From NCBI GenBank assembly GCA_013286365.1, contig JABDFY010000010.1:1-60685 (forward strand): a stretch of DNA of 60,685 nucleotides, read 5' to 3'. Shown one piece after another: positions 30,035-37,519 of this stretch. The DNA comes from Alphaproteobacteria bacterium. Lineage in GTDB: Bacteria > Pseudomonadota > Alphaproteobacteria > UBA9219. The notes below the pieces were generated by a model. The model saw nothing but the letters and a program-made list of their open reading frames with translations, searched no databases and was not told the DNA's origin. Position numbers and translations under genes: made by a program. Position 1 is the stretch's first letter. Every line of letters starts with the position of its first letter.

Positions 30035-30700
30035 ATGCAAGATATTGCAAATAACCTAGCTGTGGTCCGGCAGAACATTGAAAACGCCATTCTGGCCTCA
30101 GGGCGCAAGCCAGGCTCGGTAAAACTCATTGCTGTGAGCAAATTCAAACCCGAGACTGCTCTCATGGCCGCCATAAGCGCAGGTCAGAGTGTGTTTGGTG
30201 AGAACCGTGTGCAAGAAGCCAAAGCCAAATTTGCTGATTTACGCTTAAGCAAATCAGAACTTGAATTGCATTTAATCGGTCCCTTACAGAGCAATAAGGC
30301 CGATGACGCCGTTAGGCTTTTTGATGTGATTGAGACCCTCGATCGCCTAAGTCTAGCCGAGGCTCTGGCGAAAGCGATCAGAAAGACGGGGCGAATGCCG
30401 AAACTCTATGTTGAAGTCAATATTGGTCACGAAGCACAAAAATCAGGTGTTGCCCCCGAGGCATTGGCAAATTTTCTACATGAGATTAGAGAAAAATTTG
30501 TCCTTAGTGTTACCGGCCTCATGTGCATACCGCCGGCAGACGATAATCCTGCGCGCCATTTTGAGAAGATGAAGAAATTAGCCGATCAGCACAAATTAAC
30601 GCATCTGAGCATGGGCATGAGTGCCGACTATGAAGCCGCTATAAGGTGTGGTGCCACAGAAGTTCGTGTTGGCACGGCAATATTTGGTGAACGCAGTTAG
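30035..30700 (+). CDS. YggS/PROSC-family pyridoxal-phosphate homeostasis protein
   Basis: 221 residues of the alanine-racemase-like barrel fold that binds PLP but has no known catalytic activity; it buffers cellular vitamin B6. Family motifs are LIAVSKFKP (the PLP-binding Lys), FGENRVQEAKAKF, HLIGPLQSNK, VNIGHEAQKSGV, GLMCIPP and LSMGMSADYEAAI...EVRVGTAIFGERS at the C terminus. These cover the full protein. It follows the porin terminator and is probably transcribed from its own promoter. Confidence 0.9.
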   Translation: MQDIANNLAVVRQNIENAILASGRKPGSVKLIAVSKFKPETALMAAISAGQSVFGENRVQEAKAKFADLRLSKSELELHLIGPLQSNKADDAVRLFDVIETLDRLSLAEALAKAIRKTGRMPKLYVEVNIGHEAQKSGVAPEALANFLHEIREKFVLSVTGLMCIPPADDNPARHFEKMKKLADQHKLTHLSMGMSADYEAAIRCGATEVRVGTAIFGERS

Positions 30701-30730
30701 ATCGCACGCCGAAATGAAAAAAATTTACGC

Positions 30731-31795
30731 TTAGTTCGTGATATCCAAAACCGATCCGCTGTTGGTTGGGCCAAGCGCTGTATTTTTGTACTTACTCAAG
30801 GCCTGCAGCATCATATCATTGACGAGTTCCGGGGGCAGTGGATTTCTCTGCGGTCCGGTTTTGTCGGTATCTTGCGCTGTTGATGAAGCGCTTGCCTGAC
30901 TGTTCGTTGGCGAAGCACTTGCTGATGGTGGTAAAGACGATGTGGATGATTGATTTGTTTGTGACGATTGTGTTGAAGCCCCAACGGGTGCAAGTGGCAT
31001 AGCGTGATTAGGAAAACGACCAGTATAAATTGTGCTACCAATTCTAGCTACCTGCGCGCCATTGCTATTTGCTGCAAGAGTTGTCGCTAACTCCTGTTCG
31101 CCACGCGTGCCACTTAAATCTATGACACCGCCATAAGGCTGCTTATTGGTGTTTAGCGCATAAGATTTCTGTGTTGGTAACGGGATAGCGCTCGGAGCAC
31201 TCAATCCAGTGACAGTTGTTGCTGTTTGTGCATTTTGAGACGTTACGGACGTTACCGGCGCCGTTGCAAGAGTTGCAGCTTGGGCCGCCGCTACAGATGT
31301 TGTCGTCGGATCTGTTGGGTTTGTTTGTGTGTTGTTGCCCTCGACCTGGCTTGGTTGATTTTGAGCCATTTGCGTTGTTGGATTTGCGCTATCAGACCCA
31401 AATAGGGAAGCAATGATGGTAGCTCCTACGTCTTTGCCGGTTTCTGCCTCCATGATAGAATTAGCAACAGAATCTGATACAGCACTTATGCCGCCGCCGA
31501 TGCCGCCACCAATGCCGGCTCCATAAATAATGTCGCCAACGACACGTGCAACAGGCCTTATCTGCTCACCCGTAACAGCACGATAAATAGAGCTTACAAT
31601 CGGAATATGCTGCAGTGGATTAATCGTATCGAGAACATCACCAAAGCTAAGATCTGTAATCTCACCGGCATCGGTCGTTTTACGAACATTGTCCGAAGAG
31701 CTTGAGCTGTCGGCCGATTGATTGATGTTGGTTGCAGCAGGCGTATAGCCTGCTGAATTAAAGGCTCCGGCCAAAACTGGACTGATTTCAAGCAT
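30731..31795 (-). CDS. Conserved low-complexity protein of unknown function
   Basis: 354 residues. A conserved-looking N-terminal part holds 'LSFGDVLDTINPLQHIPIVSSIYRAVTGE', then a glycine zipper 'GAGIGGGIGGGISAVSDS', followed by 'ETGKDVGATIIASLFG'. The remaining two thirds are rich in Ser, Thr, Gln, Ala and Pro and probably disordered. There is no signal peptide. I recall the 'TINPLQHIP' stretch from unannotated alphaproteobacterial proteins but cannot attach a function. The gene is divergent from the orphan response regulator, with only about 145 bases between the starts. Confidence 0.6.
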   Translation of the reverse strand: MLEISPVLAGAFNSAGYTPAATNINQSADSSSSSDNVRKTTDAGEITDLSFGDVLDTINPLQHIPIVSSIYRAVTGEQIRPVARVVGDIIYGAGIGGGIGGGISAVSDSVANSIMEAETGKDVGATIIASLFGSDSANPTTQMAQNQPSQVEGNNTQTNPTDPTTTSVAAAQAATLATAPVTSVTSQNAQTATTVTGLSAPSAIPLPTQKSYALNTNKQPYGGVIDLSGTRGEQELATTLAANSNGAQVARIGSTIYTGRFPNHAMPLAPVGASTQSSQTNQSSTSSLPPSASASPTNSQASASSTAQDTDKTGPQRNPLPPELVNDMMLQALSKYKNTALGPTNSGSVLDITN

Positions 31796-31939
31796 TCACA
31801 ACTCCCAACGCCTATATAGAGCAAGGCTCGTGCCATAAATTATCATTATAAATCAATTAGTTATAATAATTTTTGGTGACTGACTGAACTCCCCAGTCGG
31901 CAGTTTTTGCCGACGCCTGGGATCAGCTATAACTGGCCC

Positions 31940-32617
31940 ATGCCTGAGCTCTGCCTCTTTGTAGCCGATATCTCTTTGCGTCGTGCAGTTGTTGAACAGC
32001 TGAAATTGGCGGTTCTTGGAACTGTGCGCGAGAACGCTGGGATATCCATAGAAGCGCTGGCTGCATCTGCCGAGATCGTTATATTTGAAACAGGACTGTT
32101 GGATAAGAAAACAACGAAAATTATTCGAGATTTTTATAACCGAGAGGCATCTGAAAAAAAGTCTGTAATATTTTTACTAGGCGAGAATACTGCTAACGGT
32201 ATTGAAGATATAATCACCGAGTCCTTCAGCTTACCGTTGCGCCTGGGCCATCTCTTGGCGCGCGTGCAGTTTTATTTGCAAGTAGGGCCGCGCTTGCGTG
32301 GCGAGCCTTTTGTCTTTGGCCCGTATCGTCTCGAGCCACAGGCAAAGCAAGTTGTCGTTGAGCAAACGGGGGCCGTGATCCGACTGACAGAAAAAGAAGC
32401 AAGCCTACTCACTTATCTGGGACAAAGTGAGCAGCCAATCAGCCGCGAAGAGCTGCTGGCAGCCATCTGGGGTTATGACGGGCGAATAGATACGCATACG
32501 CTTGAAACGCATATTTATCGCTTGCGCCGCAAACTTGACCCGGAAGAAAAGGGTCTAAATACAATAGTCTCGGAACAGGGTGCCTATTCGCTTAATCGCA
32601 CAAGCTCGGTTGCATGA
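31940..32617 (+). CDS. OmpR/PhoB-type winged-helix regulator with degenerate receiver
   Basis: The C-terminal half is a clear trans_reg_C winged helix: 'RLTEKEASLLTYLGQSEQPISREELLAAIWGY' then 'THTLETHIYRLRRKLDP' (recognition helix) and 'SEQGAYSLN'. The N-terminal half follows the receiver fold, but the phospho-acceptor Asp is replaced by Glu (IVIFETGLL), the acidic pair is reduced to one Asp, and the conserved Lys before Pro is lost (FSLPLRLG). It is unlikely to be phosphorylated in the usual way, and no histidine kinase is nearby. I chose ATG 31940 over TTG 31907. Its stop overlaps the start of the DUF882 gene (ATGA), so the two are coupled. Confidence 0.75.
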   Translation: MPELCLFVADISLRRAVVEQLKLAVLGTVRENAGISIEALAASAEIVIFETGLLDKKTTKIIRDFYNREASEKKSVIFLLGENTANGIEDIITESFSLPLRLGHLLARVQFYLQVGPRLRGEPFVFGPYRLEPQAKQVVVEQTGAVIRLTEKEASLLTYLGQSEQPISREELLAAIWGYDGRIDTHTLETHIYRLRRKLDPEEKGLNTIVSEQGAYSLNRTSSVA

Positions 32618-33192
32618 CACACTTAAAACAGTTGTTGGTTGCATTAATCGTTATATTACTCGCTGCCTGCGGTGGTGCGAGGCACGCTGATCTCATTGGG
32701 ACGGGTTTGCCGAAAACAGCTCCTGACCCTATTGCCGAAAGGCACATTGTACTGTTGCAACCGGAGAGTGGTGAGCGACTAGACATTACGTATTTCTTTA
32801 ATAACCACTATGATGCCAAAGCTATGCGGCGGATTAATTATTTGTTTCGCGACCGTCACGCAAATGTCATAGGCGATATTGATCCCGAATTAATCGATTA
32901 TTTGGTCGATATTCGTACACGCCTTGGGCTGCCCCCCACGGTCGTATTCGAAATTCTATCTGGTTACCGTACGCCGGAAACCAATGCCATTCTTTCGCGC
33001 CACAACGGCAATGTCGCCATTGAGAGCTTGCATATGCGCGGCTGGGCGGTTGATTTTCGCATTGCAGGCGTCGACGGCCGCGCCATCGCCGCCATCGCCA
33101 AAACCATGCAGCGCGGCGGTGTCGCCTTTTACCCTAAATCAAACCATGTCCATGTCGATTTAGGAAACATCAGAACTTGGCAGGAGAAATAA
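32614..33192 (+). CDS. DUF882 (M15-like) lipoprotein, probable murein peptidase
   Basis: 192 residues with lipobox LLAAC (Cys19). The DUF882/YcbK family resembles D-Ala-D-Ala metallopeptidases of family M15. Zinc and catalytic motifs are visible: 'EILSGYRTPETNA', 'SLHMRGWAVDFRI' (first His and Asp) and 'HVHVDLG' near the C terminus. Members are thought to trim peptidoglycan. It is translationally coupled to the upstream regulator and ends about 107 bases before tRNA-Lys. Confidence 0.8.
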   Translation: MTHLKQLLVALIVILLAACGGARHADLIGTGLPKTAPDPIAERHIVLLQPESGERLDITYFFNNHYDAKAMRRINYLFRDRHANVIGDIDPELIDYLVDIRTRLGLPPTVVFEILSGYRTPETNAILSRHNGNVAIESLHMRGWAVDFRIAGVDGRAIAAIAKTMQRGGVAFYPKSNHVHVDLGNIRTWQEK

Positions 33193-33299
33193 AGGCCTTA
33201 TTGGCTTTTCTGCTTGCAGAAGACAGAGGTTGTATCCAGCCCCTAGTTGCTGGACTCATTGGCTATTTTGCTTTAGACAAGCCGCTTCCTGGGAAACAG

Positions 33300-33375
33300 G
33301 GGCGATTAGCTCAGTTGGTAGAGCAGGTGACTCTTAATCACCGGGTCCACGGTTCGAGCCCGTGATCGCCCACCA
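33300..33375 (+). tRNA. tRNA-Lys(CTT)
   Basis: A complete cloverleaf: acceptor GGGCGAT pairs with ATCGCCC, D-arm GCTC/GAGC, anticodon stem GGTGA/TCACC around loop CTCTTAA (anticodon CTT at 33333-33335), T-arm CACGG-TTCGAGC-CCGTG, and encoded CCA at 33373-33375. Its 3' end is the integration point for the unit array that follows. Confidence 0.95.
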
Positions 33376-33460
33376 TGAATTTGAACCTGTTAGCCTTAAA
33401 AGTATTAAGAACGCAAGCACCGTAAATGCGTCCCGGTAACAATACGGGTAACAAGTGGGG
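33371..33460 (+). repeat. Attachment-type repeat, copy 1 (unit A left end)
   Basis: Starting at the tRNA 3' end, CACCAT is followed by GTTAGCCTTAAAAGTATT, AGAACGCAAGCACCGTAAAT and two direct GGTAACA boxes spaced about 11 bases apart, ending in AAGTGGGG. Near-identical sequence recurs at 34912-35002 and, in part, at 36255-36342. The paired GGTAACA boxes look like arm-type binding sites for a tyrosine integrase. No integrase gene is adjacent. Confidence 0.8.
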
Positions 33461-33666
33461 AATAGTATATCGCAGTCGGGATTAAGGTTTTTTAACGGTA
33501 CTCTTTAGGTGCTTAATTAGGAATGATCTTTGAAGCGTATTAACCATACTAGATTATTTTGAAAAAACTAATTTAACCAATTGCAAAACTACAAATCTGC
33601 ATGCAAATTCTGAAATCAAAATTTTATTTATGTGCACGTATGTACTGATAATACGAAGAGATAAAA

Positions 33667-34296
33667 ATGAATATTTTAAGAACCCTAAGAGGTTGGCAAA
33701 TAGCTACCCTGCTTGCGCTAAACCCCATTCACTTGGCTCTTGCACAAGAACAGAAGACTCCTGCAATACCAACAACTGTGGAGTTGGGGGATGCTTTGAC
33801 AATAGAGTATAAAAATGAGGGGAAAAGATTAGTATGTGGACGAAGTGCAGTATTCATGCGTTTCACTTCTGATTTTGAGAATCTGCAGGCGATGGCTTAT
33901 TCCGCTGCAGATGGAGATGTATTTGTAAATTCCCTAATAGAGGGTGGATCAATTTCCTTAAAATTGAATTCGGGAAAGGACAAAGGTACAGCCACAGGAA
34001 ATATGGTACCGCCCGGAACTGAGAGTTCTGCTTCGGCTGATTTTCGTGAAAAAGGCAGATTCTTGGCTTCGAAAGGTTTTTCAGACTGTGAAGTCTTTGA
34101 CGCTGAAGTGGAAAGAATACAACTTGCAGAAGGGGAAAGTGTAACCAGGCTGGTCCAAGACGGGACAGAAACCCATATAGCTGTCATTCGAAGAACAACG
34201 GGTTTGAGAGTAGCCCTTCCTGAAGGTGCGCCGCCGCTTGCTACAGGGGGAAGCTATGCAAGAACAATCGCAGATTTAGATGCCTTAGAACTATAG
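33667..34296 (+). CDS. Exported protein of unknown function (cargo of unit A)
   Basis: 209 residues. The N terminus has a plausible Sec signal (hydrophobic run ending HLALAQ, cut near residue 27). The mature part has two Cys (CGRSAVF and SDCEVF) that could form a disulphide, and no motif I recognise. GAAGAGAT upstream of ATG 33667 serves as a ribosome-binding site. The DNA is AT-richer than the core genes, which fits foreign origin. It is the first gene in the tRNA-Lys unit array. Confidence 0.6.
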   Translation: MNILRTLRGWQIATLLALNPIHLALAQEQKTPAIPTTVELGDALTIEYKNEGKRLVCGRSAVFMRFTSDFENLQAMAYSAADGDVFVNSLIEGGSISLKLNSGKDKGTATGNMVPPGTESSASADFREKGRFLASKGFSDCEVFDAEVERIQLAEGESVTRLVQDGTETHIAVIRRTTGLRVALPEGAPPLATGGSYARTIADLDALEL

Positions 34297-34545
34297 TAGC
34301 CCGAACGGCAGAACAAGCTGTTATGGCCATTGGCCGCAAGGGGGTTGCTTGACCGTTAGAGAACTTTATATCAGAGACTACATTTAGGAAGATAGTGTGG
34401 TTTCCGCATCTGATTTCGAACACACTTCAAATGGAAGTCTACAGGAAGGCATTGCCCATACTGAAAAAGTTGTGACGCAAGACATGGCCGATGTACGCAT
34501 GCTAACACCACTTCAAGCTTTCAAAACAGAGGTTTTACCGAGATC

Positions 34546-34843
34546 AAAGCTAGAACGCATTTTTCTCACCCAGGGGGCATTCTAAAGCGCCAATTCTTGA
34601 AGGAATGGGGTCTTATCCGTAAGCGCAGCGGCAAAGGCAATGGGCATTCCCCGTACGCGCCTTAATGACATTGTTTTGGGAAGACGGGGCATTACGCCTG
34701 AGACGGCTTTAAGGTTAGGTAAAATCTTTAACAATGGCGCGGCTTTTTGGCTTAACCTTCAGAGTCACTATGATCTTGCTGAGGCTGAGGTAAAAGCAGG
34801 AAAGGCGCTCGATAAAATACATCCCATTGCCATACACGTATAG
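34546..34843 (+). pseudogene. higA-like antitoxin gene, frameshifted
   Basis: The C-terminal part (from 34640) reads GIPRTRLNDIVLGRRGITPETAL...AFWLNLQSHYDLAEAE, typical of HigA-family XRE antitoxins. The missing N-terminal part is in another frame just upstream: HFSHPGGILKRQFLKEWGL matches the family's HPGEIL...EFL start. Removing the A at 34615 joins the two as GLSVSAAAKAMGIP, exactly the expected sequence. No start codon is visible for the upstream part, and no HigB toxin is present. It is a decayed toxin-antitoxin remnant, although a sequencing error at 34615 cannot be excluded. Confidence 0.7.
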
Positions 34844-34911
34844 AAGCTAATCTTCTGGCTATTTTATCAAGCATTAAACTGCTAGAAGTGCCCAGTTTCG
34901 CCGTGTCCGGT

Positions 34912-35002
34912 CCACCATTCTTTTCGAGCTGTTAGCCTTAAAAGTATTTAGAACGCAAGCACCGTAAATGCGTTCGGGTAAGAATACGGGTAACTGGCGG
35001 GG
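34912..35002 (+). repeat. Attachment-type repeat, copy 2 (unit A/B junction)
   Basis: CCACCAT is followed by GTTAGCCTTAAAAGTATTT, AGAACGCAAGCACCGTAAAT, GCG and the boxes GGGTAAGA and GGGTAACT, then GGCGGGG. It is about 85-90% identical to copy 1 over some 75 bases. Upstream of CCACCAT the tRNA-like sequence is degraded (GTCCGGT instead of ATCGCC). Confidence 0.8.
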
Positions 35003-35028
35003 CAGAACGAAGATGTCAAAAAACTATC

Positions 35029-36249
35029 ATGAATATTGTCAATCCTCTCGTTGAAAAACAATACACCGAATGGGTTTATCCGGAGCCCATCTCTGATTTG
35101 TCAACTTGGGTGAAACATAGTGCCATAGCCTGTGACCCCGTGCGTCATCATGCACTTATATGGCCCGATCGTTCTTATAATCCTGATCTGTCGATTCTTG
35201 CGGCGGGTTGCGGCACTTCACAGGCAGCCATACTTGCCTACACACATCCAAAGGCAAGGGTCGTTGGTGTTGATATCAGCCCTAGCAGTATTGCATGTAC
35301 GGCTCAGCTTAAAATAAAACACAACCTCGATAATCTTGAACTCTACCAGATGGATTTGCACAAAATTGCTGGCTTGAAGCGCAAGTTTGATCTTATTTAC
35401 AGCACAGGCGTTTTACATCATTTGCCGGACCCTCAAAAAGGTCTTGAGGCAATCACGGATGTTTTAGAGGACCGTGGCACCATGATCCTTATGCTCTACG
35501 CCAAATATGCGCGTTTGGGTGTGTATATGATACAGGAAGCTTTACAGCGGCTGGGGCTGGAGCAAACCCCAGCTGATGTTATGCTAACGCGGCATGTGAT
35601 CAGTTCGTTACCACCTGCTCATGTAGCTCAACCCTACATTCGGGGAGCAGCTCTCGATATCGTTCACGATGCTGGCATGGTCGATACGTTTCTTCATCGT
35701 CAAGATCGCGCCTTTAGCGTGCCAGATATTTTGGCAATGACGGCATCCTGTAATCTCAGATTTCAGGGGTGGCTTGATAATCTTGATTATTATCCGGATG
35801 GCAACGTTCCTTCTGATCATCCGATCTATCAAAAGCTTGTCTCTCTTCCGGACGAAGAGCAATGGGCTGTCGTTGAGCTTCTCGTTCAACTTTTGGGATG
35901 CCACAGCTTCTTCTTGCGCAAAAAATGCGTGGCCGAACATACATTTCGTATTGATTTTAACAGCCGATCTTTTCTGCAAACAGTTCCCGCATACCGACAT
36001 GGACTCAATGTAACCGCAGCAGCCAACATGACGGCAATAAGTAGAAGTTGGCACAACCTTAGTTTAGAAGGATGGGAGAGAGATGTATTCTCATCGATAG
36101 ATGCCAGGAGAACATGCGGAGAAATTATCGCAGCACAGACGTCAGGACAGAATGGTCATGAAGAAAAAGTACGGTGTTTTTTTGCTCGGCTTTGGCGCTT
36201 AGGTCACTTAACTTTTAGGCATCAAGAAGGCCACGGTTCGAGCCCGTGA
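35029..36249 (+). CDS. Class I SAM-dependent methyltransferase (cargo of unit B)
   Basis: 406 residues. The Rossmann methyltransferase core is clear: motif I ILAAGCGTSQAAI (about 56-68), VVGVDISPSSI (78-88), the acidic 'YQMDLHK' loop, and 'FDLIYSTGVLHHLPDPQKGLEAI', followed by 'GTMILMLYAKYARLG'. A long C-terminal region of about 220 residues has no motif I know. Substrate unknown. The stop codon lies in a tRNA-Lys-derived sequence: the last residues (EGHGSSP) and TGA are encoded by the tRNA 3' end copy at 36231-36260, so the original C terminus may have been replaced by recombination. Confidence 0.75.
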   Translation: MNIVNPLVEKQYTEWVYPEPISDLSTWVKHSAIACDPVRHHALIWPDRSYNPDLSILAAGCGTSQAAILAYTHPKARVVGVDISPSSIACTAQLKIKHNLDNLELYQMDLHKIAGLKRKFDLIYSTGVLHHLPDPQKGLEAITDVLEDRGTMILMLYAKYARLGVYMIQEALQRLGLEQTPADVMLTRHVISSLPPAHVAQPYIRGAALDIVHDAGMVDTFLHRQDRAFSVPDILAMTASCNLRFQGWLDNLDYYPDGNVPSDHPIYQKLVSLPDEEQWAVVELLVQLLGCHSFFLRKKCVAEHTFRIDFNSRSFLQTVPAYRHGLNVTAAANMTAISRSWHNLSLEGWERDVFSSIDARRTCGEIIAAQTSGQNGHEEKVRCFFARLWRLGHLTFRHQEGHGSSP

Positions 36250-36342
36250 TCGCCTACCATGCATTTCAAGCAGTTAGCCTTAAAAGTATTAAGAATCCTA
36301 GGGTGATAATATCTTCGGCTAACAATACGGGTAACAGGTGGG
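36231..36342 (+). repeat. Attachment-type repeat, copy 3 with tRNA-Lys 3' fragment (unit B/C junction)
   Basis: 36231-36260 matches 30 bases of the tRNA-Lys 3' end with a single change (CCTACCA for CCCACCA). It is followed by GTTAGCCTTAAAAGTATTAAGAA, as in copy 1, a diverged middle, and AACAATACGGGTAACA with GGTGGG. It therefore combines a tRNA-end copy with the conserved unit left end. Confidence 0.85.
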
Positions 36343-36488
36343 TTGTGTTTCGTTCCAGTATGTATTTTATTCGGGCGCTGGGAATATAGCCGTTAGCCGT
36401 AATCAACATTTATTTTTTGAGTGGCTCATGCTCCCCCCTTTTTCCGACATTATGTACAAAAAGTATATTTTAATATTGGAATACGATT

Positions 36489-37388
36489 ATGCCTTTCGAT
36501 GGATTTGTAGTTTACGAGACTGAAGTCATATGGAGCGCCTTTGAGCGCTATCTCTATGCGCCATACAGAAATAATCCACATCATCTAACGGAAATGAGGC
36601 GCTGGTATAGAGGGTTAAATCGCCTTCACAGATACCATCTGGATTTTGTTGAAGTCGAAAACACAATAACAAACCGGAGTTTTCAAGGGTTTCGCTTACA
36701 CGGCCAAATGATTTTTAGTGACAACAGCGATGTCTTGCTATCGCCTTATCCACGCAGTCGCGATGAACCTCGATCATATTATCCGTCTGATAAATTTGTA
36801 GGCGTCCATTTGCATGACTATGGCTACAATGAAATTTTCTTTCAAGAATGCAGACGTGAGATGCCTCCAGAGTATGAAATTGAACTAAACGTCTCTGAGC
36901 TAAACCCCAAATTTGGTTCCTACGCGGCTTCTATTACATCTCAAATAGATCATGAGTTAAGCCATGCCGTTCTTCCTGGCAGTAAAGTAAACATCCCGGC
37001 AGATTGGGAGTTACGGCTTGGTTATGGTGGCCTTGGCTGGCATAAAGATGAAAACAGTGGATATTCTAAAGTCAAATGGACCCGTGTCCTTGTACATCCT
37101 TTAATGGGACAGGGGACATGCTATGCTCTTGGCAGACGTTTTGTTGAAAGAGCGTATCGCACAAATTTGCGCGCATTGACGTGCCCTATTGGCGCAACGT
37201 CATGCCACGTGGCTATATATGGCACACGTTATTATCGACATGGTGTTGCGCATCGCGTGCCCGAAACGCCAACGGGTCGTGCTGTCTTGATTAAGCCGGA
37301 TGTGGACAACAATGAGCGGTGGGAACCTTATTTAAACGTAAAAACTCCTTTTAGAGTTACCCCCATTATGCTTCCGGCCAACATGTAG
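36489..37388 (+). CDS. Putative Fe(II)/2-oxoglutarate-dependent oxygenase-like protein (cargo of unit C)
   Basis: 299 residues, no signal peptide, no family recognised outright. The C-terminal half shows the spacing of a 2-oxoglutarate oxygenase metal site: His185-x-Asp187 (GLGWHKDENSG), His255 and Arg264 (HRVPETPTGRAVLI), separated by about 70 residues including 'VLVHPLMGQGTCYALG'. If real, His185, Asp187 and His255 would bind iron and Arg264 the co-substrate. This is inference from spacing, not a family match. The N-terminal half is rich in Tyr, Arg and His. It is the single gene of the third tRNA-Lys unit. Confidence 0.5.
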   Translation: MPFDGFVVYETEVIWSAFERYLYAPYRNNPHHLTEMRRWYRGLNRLHRYHLDFVEVENTITNRSFQGFRLHGQMIFSDNSDVLLSPYPRSRDEPRSYYPSDKFVGVHLHDYGYNEIFFQECRREMPPEYEIELNVSELNPKFGSYAASITSQIDHELSHAVLPGSKVNIPADWELRLGYGGLGWHKDENSGYSKVKWTRVLVHPLMGQGTCYALGRRFVERAYRTNLRALTCPIGATSCHVAIYGTRYYRHGVAHRVPETPTGRAVLIKPDVDNNERWEPYLNVKTPFRVTPIMLPANM

Positions 37389-37414
37389 TTTTTCGCAGTC
37401 AGTCTAAGATTCAG

Positions 37415-37453
37415 TCACCGGTTCCACGTTTCGAGCTTATGATCGCCCACCAT
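37415..37453 (+). repeat. tRNA-Lys 3' fragment, copy 4 (distal end of the array)
   Basis: TCACCGGTTCCACGTTTCG and GATCGCCCACCAT reproduce the 3' half of tRNA-Lys from the anticodon stem on, with a few mismatches. No unit left-end sequence follows, so this looks like the outer boundary of the array. Confidence 0.75.
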
Positions 37454-37519
37454 TTACTTCCACGTGCGGGGAATGGATTAAAAATAATGCTTTGTACAAG
37501 AGACAGAAGTTACCGCAGC

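Larger units (their letters stand above)
33193..33666. other. Stretch without protein gene around tRNA-Lys
   Basis: Apart from the tRNA and the attachment-type repeat I see no gene. An open frame that runs into the tRNA (ending HGSSP) is a chance reading of the tRNA sequence. The last 180 bases before 33667 are AT-rich and probably hold the promoter of the next gene. Confidence 0.6.

Noticed and set aside
33177..33365. Plus-strand frame ending in HGSSP
   Set aside because: It reads through the tRNA-Lys gene and has no coding features.
34397..34585. 62-codon frame upstream of the higA remnant as a HigB toxin
   Set aside because: It lacks the RelE/HigB pattern and its end overlaps, in another frame, the HigA N-terminal sequence.
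33300..37453. CRISPR array or integron cassettes
   Set aside because: Repeats are about 1.3 kb apart with genes between them; they lack CRISPR spacing and integron attC-type structure, and they match the tRNA-Lys end instead.
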